In this document: one piece after another, positions 23,069 to 33,129 of the stretch
Layout: each line of letters opens with the position of its first letter
Position numbering within the stretch: the first letter of the stretch is position 1
Assembly: GCA_028751875.1 (NCBI GenBank)
Contig: CM054153.1
Location: 35,216,275 to 35,280,274, forward strand
Source of the DNA: Rapana venosa
Lineage: Eukaryota; Mollusca; Gastropoda; Neogastropoda; Muricidae
Length of the DNA: 64,000 bases
Reading direction: 5' to 3'
Position numbers and translations under genes: made by a program
Notes under the pieces: model-generated
Database searches by the model: none
The model's input: the letters and a program-made list of their open reading frames with translations, nothing else
Told to the model about the DNA's origin: nothing

Positions 23069-23200
23069 ATTTCTAACCTGATAAGCTTGTCCATTTTGTA
23101 AAAAATCATATTGAAAATGAACTGCACTTTTTGTTTGCATGTCCTATGTATGATGACTTGAGGCTTAAAGTTTTAAAGGAATAGAAAGGACTTTCTCTGC

Positions 23201-24113
23201 ACGTTTTGCTTAGAGCCACAAACCCTATCCACAGACATAATTGATCAAAAAATGTGTTCCATGCAATCAACATACAGAAGAACATAATTATTTTAACATT
23301 GAGATGATCATGATTTGTACTTCTATGTGGGTGTGCTTACCTATTGATTGGGGGTATCCACTTTTTCTCTTGTTTATGCAAAATGAGCAAACACCTGGAA
23401 TAGAAAACTGCAGGGCTAAAGTAAATGTGCATTACTGGTTTTCAAATCAGTATCTGTGTCGTGGTAGATGCCTCAATACTAACTTAATATAAAATGTACT
23501 TCACACATGTTTTCTCATAGTCTGGGAGATGTGTTTGTTTTACTACGATTTTAAAGTACTTTTTTGTTCTCACCTTTCTTTATTTGGATAAAAGCTTGCT
23601 TCATCAGTATGAAGCAAAATGCAGGTAGACAATATTAACAGTAATGTATTCAAGACTAAAAGAAAATACTGAAAAAAGACAAAATATTTGCAAATGTTGT
23701 GTTGTAGTATATAATAGAAGAAATGTATAATTATTTAAGTGTTGAGATTTAAGTTTAATATCACAGAATGAAAACAAAAAACCCTTTCGTCGTAATAGAA
23801 GTAACTATAAAGTATGAAACAATGTTCTCACCGTTTTCCTATGTACTCTTAATCTTGTTTCTGATAAAACCAGCGAAGCGACAATTAAGCAAAACTAAAT
23901 TTAATGTGCACCTTAGAAGTGTTTATGTATACTGAAAACGCATGAATATGTATCGAATGTTAATTACTGTGTGTTATGTACTGCGTTATATCGTGATGCT
24001 TTCCCAACTCTGCTTTGCATTGTATTGTGACCCATGGCCGATGTGCAATTAAACCATTTCAGAGTTCAGAGTCCTCTAGTTTCCTCTCCCAACAATAAAG
24101 GAAACAGACTTAC
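23201..24113. other. AT-rich DNA without recognised features
   Basis: It may include the 3' UTR of the beta LINE. Short frames are open but not convincing. Confidence 0.4.
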
Positions 24114-24307
24114 AGGTTGGTCGACTCTCTCGTAAAACGAGACAAATGATGTATAGCAGAAGTTATTTTGCCAAGGTCCAGGTCCAGTAGGGGTGTTGAT
24201 AGATTCAAGAGGTGACCATTGTTTGGGCCCATTTATGACATCAAAACCAATCTCTAAAGAGTGGGCAGCTTTCTTGTTCCAGGCTTTGATGCACACGCAG
24301 GCTTTGT
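24114..24307 (-). CDS. Candidate host exon, 64 codons, unknown protein
   Basis: The minus strand has an uninterrupted frame bounded by splice-like signals. TGCAG ends a (TG)-rich tract just upstream, and CCT followed by GTAAGT (24,113-24,108) forms a strong 5' splice site. The exon would be 194 bases, starting in the middle of a codon and ending in phase 0. The peptide has a varied, globular-like composition with three Cys, four Trp and segments such as [18 protein letters not shown] and [13 protein letters not shown]. It is unlike the retrotransposon and microsatellite translations around it. I do not recognise the family. It could be an isolated exon of a gene with long introns, a pseudo-exon, or part of an unrecognised transposon. 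No neighbouring exon was found in the window. Confidence 0.4.
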
Positions 24308-24444
24308 CTGCACAACACACACACACACACACACACAAACACACACGCGCGCGTACATACACACATCCACCCACCCACCCATTCACCCACACACAGACAC
24401 ATACACACAGACAAAAACACACACACAGACACACACACGTGCAC

Positions 24445-24518
<74 letters not shown>
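24308..24518. repeat. (CA)n tract facing a (TG)n tract, hairpin-prone
   Basis: Interrupted CACACA runs (24,312-24,438) meet a perfect TG run (24,447-24,517) across GTGCAC, so the two halves are imperfect reverse complements of each other. Confidence 0.9.
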
Positions 24519-24520
<2 letters not shown>

Positions 24521-24633
24521 AGTCCCTGTATTCAGCCTATAGCCATACTGAAATACTGCATCTCATCAAGTTTTGTATAAAAAAAGCATCGTCAGTGGTC
24601 TCATCATCAACATTACCATCTTCTTCCTCCTTA

Positions 24634-24962
24634 CGGGAAAACCAAGTGGTTAGAACATGCGTTCCCCAACCTCAAAAACCCGGGTTCGTTTCCCCTTTCA
24701 AGGGGTTTTTTCCCTGGAGTTACATTAGTGCAGACTCCACTTCCCCAAAAGCCCTTCGGATGAGACTATAACCGAGGCCCGTGTGCGAACGCCGCGAACA
24801 TTTTGCGCAACTTTAAAATCCTGCCCCGCTTTTCGTAAGGTAGGCCATTGTGTGTCGGTGGGAACAGATGACAATGTACAAAACCGCATAACACGGGGAC
24901 TAGATGTAAAAAGCACATAAGTGCTTATTCCATTATCATCGATATAAAAGAATTTAAAAAAA
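24634..24962 (+). mobile_element. SINE-A copy with tRNA-like head
   Basis: CCAAGTGGTTAGAACATGCG and CCCGGGTTCGTTTCCCC form the A- and B-box-like head. The body (CCTTCGGATGAGACTATAAC, TTTTGCGCAACTTTAAAATC, GGTGGGAACAGATGACAATG) and the end (AAGTGCTTATTCCATTATC, GATATAAAAG) match the 22.7 kb copy. One-base gaps are common. Confidence 0.75.
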
Positions 24963-25389
24963 ACACACTCCTCATCGTCATTCTATCCCCATATCTTCAT
25001 CATCTTCCTACTCATCGTCATCATCTTTTTCATCATCATCGTCATCATCCTACTCATCCTTATCCTCATCACTCCCCCCCTCCTCATCCTCCTCATCATA
25101 AGCATCATATGTAGGGTTCATGAAAAGTCTGGAAAGTCAGCCAGGCCTACCCCTTAGGCCCAATAGGTCAGTGCAGTTAAATAAAGCACCTAGTACCAAA
25201 AAAGAAAAACCTGACCAGACCAAGAACACGACTTTGACGCAAAAAATTATCTGACGTCACAGCATGTAGTACAGAAGACAACAACTCTGATCTCCCCACT
25301 GTTCCTTCCCCAGGATCTGTACTAAATGGCGGGAACCCGCCAAACGTCTAGGACAGTCCTATGGATTAAGAGTGGAAAGAGAAAGTCTC
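24963..25389. other. ATC/CTC-rich microsatellite, then unrecognised DNA
   Basis: Imperfect ATC, CTC and GTC triplets run from about 24,975 to 25,110. The remaining 280 bases hold no recognised feature. Confidence 0.6.
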
Positions 25390-25800
25390 CGAAATGAATG
25401 ATATTCCTCAGATAATGAGTAAGCCTCTGAAAATATATAAAAAAAAAAACCAGGCTGTAGTTATTCATGTAGGACAAGTGTTTTTAAAAAAGTCAGATCC
25501 TCAAAAAGCAAGCCAACATCTATTCGAAAGTAAAACAGATTGTAGTTTTTTTTTCCCTGAGACAAAATTGTTATTAGCAAGGTGCCCTGTAAAAAACCCA
25601 AGTCTTCAGATGAAGAGAAAACTCTTCAATGAAATGACTTGCTCGGGATTATACCATCTAAACAAGTATCATTTGTATCCATGAAAATATGTACACCCAT
25701 TTAATTACAAAGATTCATTTCATCCAAATGCAAAGGGCTCCAGTATACGGGCTAGAAACCCATTGGCAGGCAGTTCATGCATTGTTTTGGCAACAGCAAA
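25390..25800 (+). pseudogene. LINE ORF1 fragment with SGNH/GDSL esterase-like domain
   Basis: A frame of about 96 codons from ATG 25,394, followed by one stop, shows HVGQVFLKKSDPQKASQHLF (25,463-25,522), aligning with the HVGTNDLKK-type oxyanion block of SGNH hydrolases. KDSFHPNAKGSSIRARN (about 25,710-25,760) matches the block bearing the catalytic Asp and His. Esterase domains of this fold occur in ORF1 proteins of CR1/L2-clade LINEs. Here the fragment is followed directly by alpha-type RT sequence, not by a CR1-like ORF2, so it is either a mosaic of two insertions or evidence that alpha has such an ORF1. The nucleophile-Ser block was not seen. Confidence 0.5.
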
Positions 25801-27480
25801 GAGGAGACCAAGACGCCAATTTCACCCCTGAACCATCATCCAGACCATGCTACGCCTTTGACGACCATACCAGCGTACTTGCAGCCACCCCTCATGGGAT
25901 AAAGACAATTTCCCCAATTCTACGCGAGGAATTTAGAAGTAGCAATTAGATCGCTGAAGAAAGGAAAATCAGCAGGAATCGACAACATCCAGCAGAGCTA
26001 ATCCAACACGGGGGAGAAGCAGTGACGACACCCTTAAAGTATCTGCAACAAGATCTGACAGACCGGAGAGTGGCCTACACCATGGACTCAATTACTCTCA
26101 TCACTCTCCCCAAAAAAGGGAAAATTTCCCCAGCAGTGCCAAAACTACGGACAATCAGCCTCATAAGTCATGCCAGTAAAGTCATACAAAAACGTGATCC
26201 TGAACAGGCTGAAACCACAGGAGAGAGATCATCGCCAAAGAGCAGGGCCGGTTTCCGCCAAATAAAAGCACCACATACAGATATTCAACCTGAGGGTTCT
26301 GTGTGAGAAATACAGCCAGCATAAACAGACATCTTCCACGTCTTCATTGATTTTAAGAAGGCCTTCGATAGAGTATGGCATGACGCTCTGTGGGCCACCA
26401 TAAAACAAATTCAACATGAGCCAGAAGCTGATTCACCCCATCAGGAACTCTACTCAAAGGCCCCCAGTGCAATATTGTACAGGGCACGGTAGGGGAATGG
26501 TTCGTACCTCAGTTGGGGCCCGACAGGGATGTCTGCTGTCGCCGACACTGTTTAACATTTTCTCGAACGCATCATGACTGACGCCTTGGAAGACCACAGG
26601 TACAGTAGCATTGGAGGGGCGAACAATCACCAACCCTCGGTTCCCGATGACTTTTGAGGGTTTTCTGGCAGGAATGAAGAGGAACGGGCCCAACCTAGTG
26701 AAGCAACTGGACGAAATACCCTCACGATACGGATGGAAATCAGCGCCGAGAAAACCAAGCTCATGTCAAACGTGCCCAGCCAATCACCACCAGATCACTC
26801 TCAGCGGAAAGAACTGGAGACAGTTGACCATTTCAAGTACCTTGGAGCCATCATAAGTGAGGAAGGATCGAAGACCGAAATCCTGCAAGAGCGGAACAAC
26901 ACAGCAGCAATGGCAAGACTGAAGACCATATCGAGAAAATCCCTTGGGAAAACCAAGGTAAAGTTACAAACCGCGCTAGTCATTCAATCATGCTTTACGC
27001 ATGTGAGGCATGGACACTGAACGAAAGGACCTACAAAGGAGGATCCAAGCAGTAGAAATGAGATGCCCCAGAAGGCTCCTTGGCATCCATACAAGGACCA
27101 TGTCACCAACAATGAAGTCCGCAGAAAGATCACTCAACAAGTGCGGGACTATGAAGACTATGCCCACGGCGAAAAAGGGGAAAGCCAGATGGTTGGGCAC
27201 GTAACACGTCGAAGGACTTGCAAAGACCATCCTGAAGGAGCAGTCCAGGGAAGAGAAGACGGGGGAAAACAGAGGAGAAAGTGGGCCGACATCCGTGATT
27301 GGACAGGGAAGGACTTCAGTGTCACCCAGGAACTCGCCCACGACCGCGCTAAGTGGAGCCAGCTGGTCCACCGTTCGTCCACCATGCAGCGCCCCTACGA
27401 CCTGGCGGGTTAGGGACCAGTGAACAGTGAACAGTGGGAACAGCAGCCAGTGTACAACCCGCCACGGTATGAGCATGTCC
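25801..27480 (+). mobile_element. LINE group alpha, copy B (RT domain)
   Basis: Best-preserved alpha RT with shifting frames. SLKKGKSAGI (25,950-25,980) is followed by ITLPKKGK (26,100-26,120), RTISLISHASKVI (26,150-26,188) and AGFRQ. FIDFKKAFDRVWHDALW (26,343-26,393) is catalytic block A, and VGARQGCLLSPTLFNIF (26,513-26,563) is block B. MEISAEKTKLMSN, ETVDHFKYLGAIISEEGSK (26,816-26,874) and LQTALVI form the palm and thumb. The C-terminal part includes RRLLGIHTRTM and QLVHRSSTMQRPYDLAG (27,360-27,410). The catalytic FADD-type box near 26,645-26,660 is damaged by indels. The 5' part is missing unless the esterase fragment upstream belongs to it. Confidence 0.75.
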
Positions 27481-27889
27481 ACCAGAGGACGACACCCAGT
27501 GGAGACAACATGCTCGACATTACAAGTTTTTGTGGTGAAAAATCAGTTTGAATGGTGACATTTTGTACGTCTTTGCTTTGCACAGCTGTTAGATCTAGTA
27601 CAGTTAATAAGCACTGTGATATCTGCTCGTATCTGCAGCAGTGCTCTACATGATCTTCAATAATTTGTTGTTTTGTTTTCTTTTATTGCCGTTTAAAATT
27701 TAATTAACTGACTTTTATTACTAGTGCTCTTGGATTTTTAATTAAGATATTATATTATAATTGTTATTATCATTATTATTTTTTTAGTGTTATTCCAAAA
27801 ATTAAAATTTGAAATTGGTGTTTTTATTTATTTATTAGTTAGTTTTTTTTGGTGTATAATGTTTTAAAAAACCCTCACTAATGCTTAAC
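27481..27889. other. AT-rich spacer
   Basis: No open frame or recognised repeat. It may be the 3' UTR of the preceding LINE. Confidence 0.4.
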
Positions 27890-30800
27890 GTCATGCGTGG
27901 AATGCAGATCCATCTCCCCGAATTTACCATATTTAGTTCGACATCTTTCTAGTAACAGCTATCAAGTTCTCATCCTGCAGTCCCCCAATGTAAAGAAGTG
28001 TAAATTACCCAGACTTCAAGGTTACTATACCCCCATGAATACGTGGATGCTGTTGGTAAGGTCAATACAGCAATATATATCCGAAAGGGAAAAGATTATG
28101 TGCATGTTGTTCACCTATGCCAATGATTTTCCAGATTCATATTCGTGCGCTGCACGTGTAAAGTTTACAGATCAGTTGGTGTGAACATTGTTTCAGTATA
28201 TTTGCCTAAGGGGGTAATGACTATAATACAGAATGGTTTTCACTCACTACAAGATAATCAGAAATGGCTGGGAGCAGGGGACTTCAACGCTCACGCACCC
28301 TTTGGGATAAAGGAAATATATCCATCCTGTAATCGTTTTTTTAGAAAATAAACGATCTTGTCTATGCCTACTAAATGATGGAAGTGCACCAGAATACTGA
28401 CATCTTAATCACAAGGGATCGGCATTAGATCTGTCTTTAATATCTTCTGCTCTTGCACCTGAATGTACGTGGGTAACTTATGAAGACACATTGGAAGTGA
28501 TCATTAAACCCATTGTTATTACTTTTAATGAAATGCCGTCTCCTGTAACACTGAAAAAAAATAAAATCCCAAGTTGAACTATAAAGAAGCTAATTGGGAA
28601 AAAATTTAAAATTTTTCTTGCAGCCTACAATACAAACAGCTTGAATTCTGAAAATATAGATGAATTATGTTCTACCTTTTACTATGCCATCATTCAAGCT
28701 GCTTACTTATCGATCCCAACCATTTCATCAATTAAAAACAAAGGAAATGTTCGGGAATTTTTGGTGGACACCTGCTTTCGAGGGAAACAGTGACAACAAA
28801 GTTTAATGTATAAAAATTTTAAAAAAAAGGACGCCAGAAAACCATGAAAAACGAAGCAGGCAAAAAACTTAGCAAACTGATCATAGCTCGGCGAAATGAC
28901 AATTTTGCTTCGTTTTGTTTGAGCAACGTATCATTATCATAAAGATCTTAACAAAGTGTGGCAAAAATTTCACGAATGAGAAAGGTGTGATTTTACCAAT
29001 TGTCCAATTAACTTAAAAACAATGAATTCCCAACAATGCAGAAAAGGCTGAGGCCCTTTTCAGATATGTTCTCAGAGGGCTCTGCGTATTGAAGGCCTCA
29101 CACTTAAAAGCAATAATTACAGACAAGCTGAGGAGAAGAAAGAAAAATATAAAGACCCATGTTCTAATAATACTGAATACATCAATGCTCCAATAACAAT
29201 CAATGAAGTAAAAGATGTATTATTTTCCTTCCAAATAGAAAACTTCTGTTGGATTAGATGCCATACCAATGATATGATTAAACAGTTACCAGAAACTTCA
29301 TTCTTCTGATGCATAAACTTTTCCAAAGTGTTGGACTGAAGGTGCAATGCCAAGAATGGAAGCAGTCTATTATTGTTCCCATTTAAAAAGCAAGGAAAGC
29401 CTAAAACTGATAAAATAGTTATAGGCCATAGCAATTTCTTCTAACATTGGTAAGCTTATGGAAAAAAATTATTTAAAGAGGCTTGTGTATTACTGTCAGA
29501 AAATAATGTAGTTTCCCGTCAATCAAGCAGGCTTTCAAAAAGGTAGATCAGCAATCGATAACTTAATTAAACAACAAAACAGGTCAAAAAACAATTTGCG
29601 AAAAGAAAAAACTACTAGCACATTTTTTTGATGTAAAGAAAGCCTACGACCAAGTTTGGCATGCTAAATTGCTGCATAAACTGAAGACTATTGGATTTTT
29701 GGGCATTTTTTCTATTATATCAAAAGCTTTTATGTACCAGAAGTATGCAAGTGAGGTAGGGAATGATAAATTTAAACTTTAGGTCATTGCTATGGGCTTA
29801 CCATAAGGTTCAGTTATTTGCCCCTTTTCTGTTTAATGTATTGATGTATGATTTACCCCAAAACTGTCTAAAGACGTTGTCCTGGTACAAATGCTGATGA
29901 TATATGTTATGGGTGGGAAAGTCACTATGAAGCGTGCTACAAACAAAGAGGATGATAATCTTTCCAGAAAAGTATATCAAAAAGAGCTAAATAATTTACA
30001 TAAATATATTTTGAAATGACCTGACATTATACAGAAAAAAGCATATTATGCTTTTTAATAATGGTAGTGATCCAGATACACTGCCACAGTTTACGATTGG
30101 AGGGGGGCCAATTCAGTATAAAAAAATGGTAAAATTTTTAGGCATTCAACTTACATCAAAATTAACTTTGGGAAAGCTCGTATTGGATACATTTTAACAA
30201 AGCAAGGAAATGCACCAATTTTCTTAAAATGGTTAGCAGACAGTCCTGGAGACAAGATATCTTCACCTTAAATGCTTGTCTAAGTCATTGTACGTTCCCC
30301 AAAATGTTTTTATGGACAAAAAGTCTTTTTCAGTGCTCCTAATTATTTCAAAAAACTCAAAGTATGATTGTAAGGCTACAAACTTGCAATTGGGGTACCA
30401 TTCAAAGCATCCACCATAGGAACTTATAAGGAAATTGGGAACTTTCCCCAGCTGAATACCGACAACTTTCATGCGCCAAATGTTTTACAAGCACGAATGA
30501 CGAAATTTTTGTCTTTAGTGAAATTAAAAATTCAAGCAGAAACGAATTTTCCAAAAAAGGGCTAAACAAATTTCGTGTTTAATGCCATTTGGGACTTATG
30601 TATCAGATCTCTTTCAAAATCTAAAATTAATCAATATGACTTAGAAACACAAAAAGAAACTTTACCATGTCCTCCATGGGAGATGGATAAAGTCTGTTTT
30701 GATATAGAATTATACATGAAAAAAAAAAAATGAAAATCAAAACATCATGGTTGCAGATATTCAGTCGCATATGAAATAAGTATGTGACTGTTTAAAAGTT

Positions 30801-31255
30801 TATAAGATGGATCTGTTTTAGAAAATCTGACACAGGCTCTGCATTTGTCATACCGCACTTAAAATTGAGAAAAGTACTATCTTGGTAAACATGTTCAATT
30901 TTACGCTGAACGATTGCAGTTTTATGGCTCTTAACTATATTCTTGATTTTCCATTTTCCTTCTTTCATATCTTGCTTTGTGTTGACTCCAAGGTCAGATT
31001 GTATGCTATACAATCCTCAAACTTCAAAGTCTCCAGAATTTTTTTTGAATTAAATATGTATACACCCCCTAAGTTTAAGAGGTATTCCTGTTTCTTTTTT
31101 GTTGGGTGCCCTTTCACGTTGGAATTTAGTCCAAAAGGGGTGACAGAGCTGCAAAAAGGGGGAAGACATGATATGGAATCGATAGAACTGGATGTACCCC
31201 TTTTCTTACAGGAGGGATACCGAATATTAGAACCAATTCCATGGGGTGTTTAAAA
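27890..31255 (+). mobile_element. LINE group gamma: endonuclease, RT and RNase H, frameshifted
   Basis: Pieces follow the domain order of an I-like LINE ORF2. The endonuclease starts NCRSISPNL-like (27,900) and reaches GAGDFNAHAPF (28,270-28,305) and HKGSALDLSL (28,412-28,440). The RT shows QAGFQKGRSAIDNLIKQ (29,525-29,575), KKAYDQVWHAKLLHKL (29,636-29,684), a GLPxGS-type block (29,793-29,815), and a YADDIC box split by a one-base change (29,890). An RNase H domain follows with a VYKDGS-like block (30,797), LCVDSKVRLYAIQSS (30,976-31,020) and a worn WVPSH block near 31,105. RNase H removes RNA from the RNA-cDNA hybrid in I-clade elements. Many frameshifts make this copy inactive as written. 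Confidence 0.75.
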
Positions 31256-31809
31256 ATTTAATGCAAAGAAACGATTTTTTAAAAAGTTGTCTGACTACCA
31301 TTTCTCGTTATATGGTCTTCTCAAATAATTTTGGTTTTGTATCCGTTAGAAGGGTTAATTTCATATATTTTGAATGAAGTTAAAGCATTCTTTACAAAAT
31401 TTTGTAAACATGTCGAATGTCTATGTGGGGAATTTCCATATTTTAATATCATATCATATTTGAGTGCCTATTGTAAAACTTTTTTACCTTTCATTTTCTG
31501 AAGTCTCTGGAAAATGTATATGAAATTCAAAGTAGCTTTGCAATTGCCAGATGTTTATTGCATAGTCCACTTGAATTTATTGTAGTTACATTATTTTTAT
31601 TTCTGTTTCCACATTGTTGAGTTTACATTTTTTCCTGTTTAAAGTATTATCCTTACTTTTCTAGGTGTTTTTTTTTTCCCCCCCCAAAAAATGCCCAAAA
31701 CTGATGCTATTTCTTAACCTTTTCCTTTCACTCCTTCCTCTCTTTCTTTAACTTTCATTATACTTTTATTTCCTCGTCTAATATCACTTAAGTGAACAGA
31801 AGTTAAATT
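31256..31809. other. AT-rich DNA, possibly LINE 3' UTR
   Basis: No gene or repeat is recognised. Confidence 0.4.
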
Positions 31810-31838
31810 GAAGACAACAACAACAACAACACACACAA

Positions 31839-31869
<31 letters not shown>

Positions 31870-31935
31870 TTGGCTTACCTTTAACGCATGCTTTTCCCAA
31901 CACTGTGGAGCAGAAGGTGATCAGCAAAACAGAGG

Positions 31936-31970
<35 letters not shown>

Positions 31971-31975
31971 CAGAT
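31810..31975. repeat. (CAA)n and two (CA)n tracts
   Basis: CAACAACAAC leads into CACACA (31,838-31,865). A second CA run follows at 31,938-31,970 after about 70 bases of non-repetitive sequence. Confidence 0.9.
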
Positions 31976-32004
31976 ATAAATTATATATATCTCCAGCAAT
32001 AATG

Positions 32005-32245
32005 GTGGTTTTTTGCTGTGCTGTGCTTTTGCTTTACTGCATGCAGACAACTGGGCATTCTTAGATCAACCCAAGTGCTACAGGAATGTCAGGCCTTGTA
32101 ATGACCATGACCTGACCCTGACCATCACCATGATGATGATGATGATGATTTATGATTTATGATGATGATGATGATGATGAGACGACGACGACGACGACGA
32201 CGGGCGGGGGATGGTGATGGTGATGATGGTGATGGTGATGGTTAT
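32005..32245 (+). repeat. Repeat D, copy 1, ending in (GAT)n(GAC)n
   Basis: TGCTTTTGCTTTACTGCATG, CAACTGGGCATTCTTAGATC, GTGCTACAGGAATGTCAGGC and CTTGTAATGACCATGAC are followed by GATGAT and GACGAC runs. The same order, with the same two triplet runs, recurs at 53,625-53,810. The shared part before the triplets is about 110 bases. Confidence 0.7.
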
Positions 32246-32629
32246 AATTTTTTTAAAATATGTTTGTCCGTCGTGTTCGACGATGACCTCAAAAGCCAGC
32301 TGCTGTTTCGAAATCGAACAGAAATTTGATTATAGTGGAGATGCCTTTCCCACAGCACAGCTCTCCCTATTCTTCGGCCCAAAAGGGTGTATGGGTAGTC
32401 AGCATTGGCGATATATTCCAAGGCCAACTAGCCCCCAGGGCTGCAGACATACGGACTGTACAGGCTAAACATCTAGTCAGAGAGTAATAGTGATCACTAA
32501 GGCCCAGTTGTAAAGTAAAATTCCATTAGTGGGAAAGTCACTGGTCATAGAGCCCGTCACTTTGTTGTTGCCCCCAAGAAACTGTGACAAAAAGGCTAGG
32601 CGGCCGAAGGCAGAATGATATAATGATAA
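32246..32629. other. Unrecognised DNA
   Basis: No open frame or repeat match seen in the window. Confidence 0.4.
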
Positions 32630-32885
32630 TAGCACTACTACTACTACTACTACTACTATAAATTTCTACTACTATATACTATACAAATACTTTCTCCAAC
32701 AAATATAATACTACTACTACTTCTACTACTTCTACTACCACCACCACCACCACCACTACTACTATACTATACTATACTATAATATTTCTACTACTACTAC
32801 TACTTTTACTACTCCTGCGCTGCTGCTATATACTATACTGCTACTGCTACTATTACAACTTCTTTGATGTTGCTGTACTACTACC
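32630..32885. repeat. (CTA)n and related triplet/pentamer repeat
   Basis: CTACTACTA runs with ACCACCACC and TATACTATAC variants. A shorter CTA run also precedes the repeat E copy at 35.2 kb. Confidence 0.85.
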
Positions 32886-32889
32886 CCCA

Positions 32890-33129
32890 CCAGTAATACT
32901 ATATACAAATAATGACAAAAAACGTACCAACAATACCCAACAATAGTAACAATCAAGCATATCATCCACGTGTGGATGCCCGGGGCCAGTCGTATAAAAT
33001 GTATTCCCCAAAATTCTGGAAATGCTGTGTTTTAATTTCCTCATTTCTATTACTCTCTTTTTTCCTGCCTTGTTCCTTTTCTTGGCAGGCGTCAGTCTTG
33101 GAACACTATGTAGTTTGCACTCTAGATGT
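32890..33129 (+). mobile_element. Repeat E, 5' part (TATA-bearing short retroposon)
   Basis: GGATGCCCGGGGCCAGTCGTATAAAATGTATTCCCC-like order, followed by CTGCCTTGTTCCTTTTCTTG, matches repeat E at 35.2 kb (plus) and 55.9-56.2 kb (minus). The copy stops near 33,130, where LINE sequence on the other strand begins. Confidence 0.6.

Larger units (their letters stand above)
19490..23200 (+). pseudogene. LINE group beta RT, interrupted by three insertions
   Basis: Four plus-strand pieces form one RT reading order: 19,490-20,164, 21,445-21,934, 22,214-22,711 and 23,069-23,200. The first carries DRKAGGI.DILATI, QAGFRR, FVEFRKAFDFV (19,920-19,958, with a TAG where a Trp codon is expected) and GVRQGCVLSPTLFSLFINQL (20,099-20,152). 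The second has the ADDVVL-type catalytic box (21,508) and KYKLTLNIEKTNVMV. The third holds the thumb and C-terminal region (ESTDTLREGDRYKPYTS). The last carries a zinc-knuckle relic, CPFC..ENELHFLFACPMYDDLR (23,085-23,165). The interrupting pieces are an L2-like LINE, a SINE and a SINE-A copy. The coding order resumes cleanly after each insertion. Confidence 0.75.

Noticed and set aside
24193..24542. Plus-strand frames rich in HT and CV residues
   Set aside because: CA/TG dinucleotide translation; only the minus-strand stretch outside the repeat was kept as an exon candidate.
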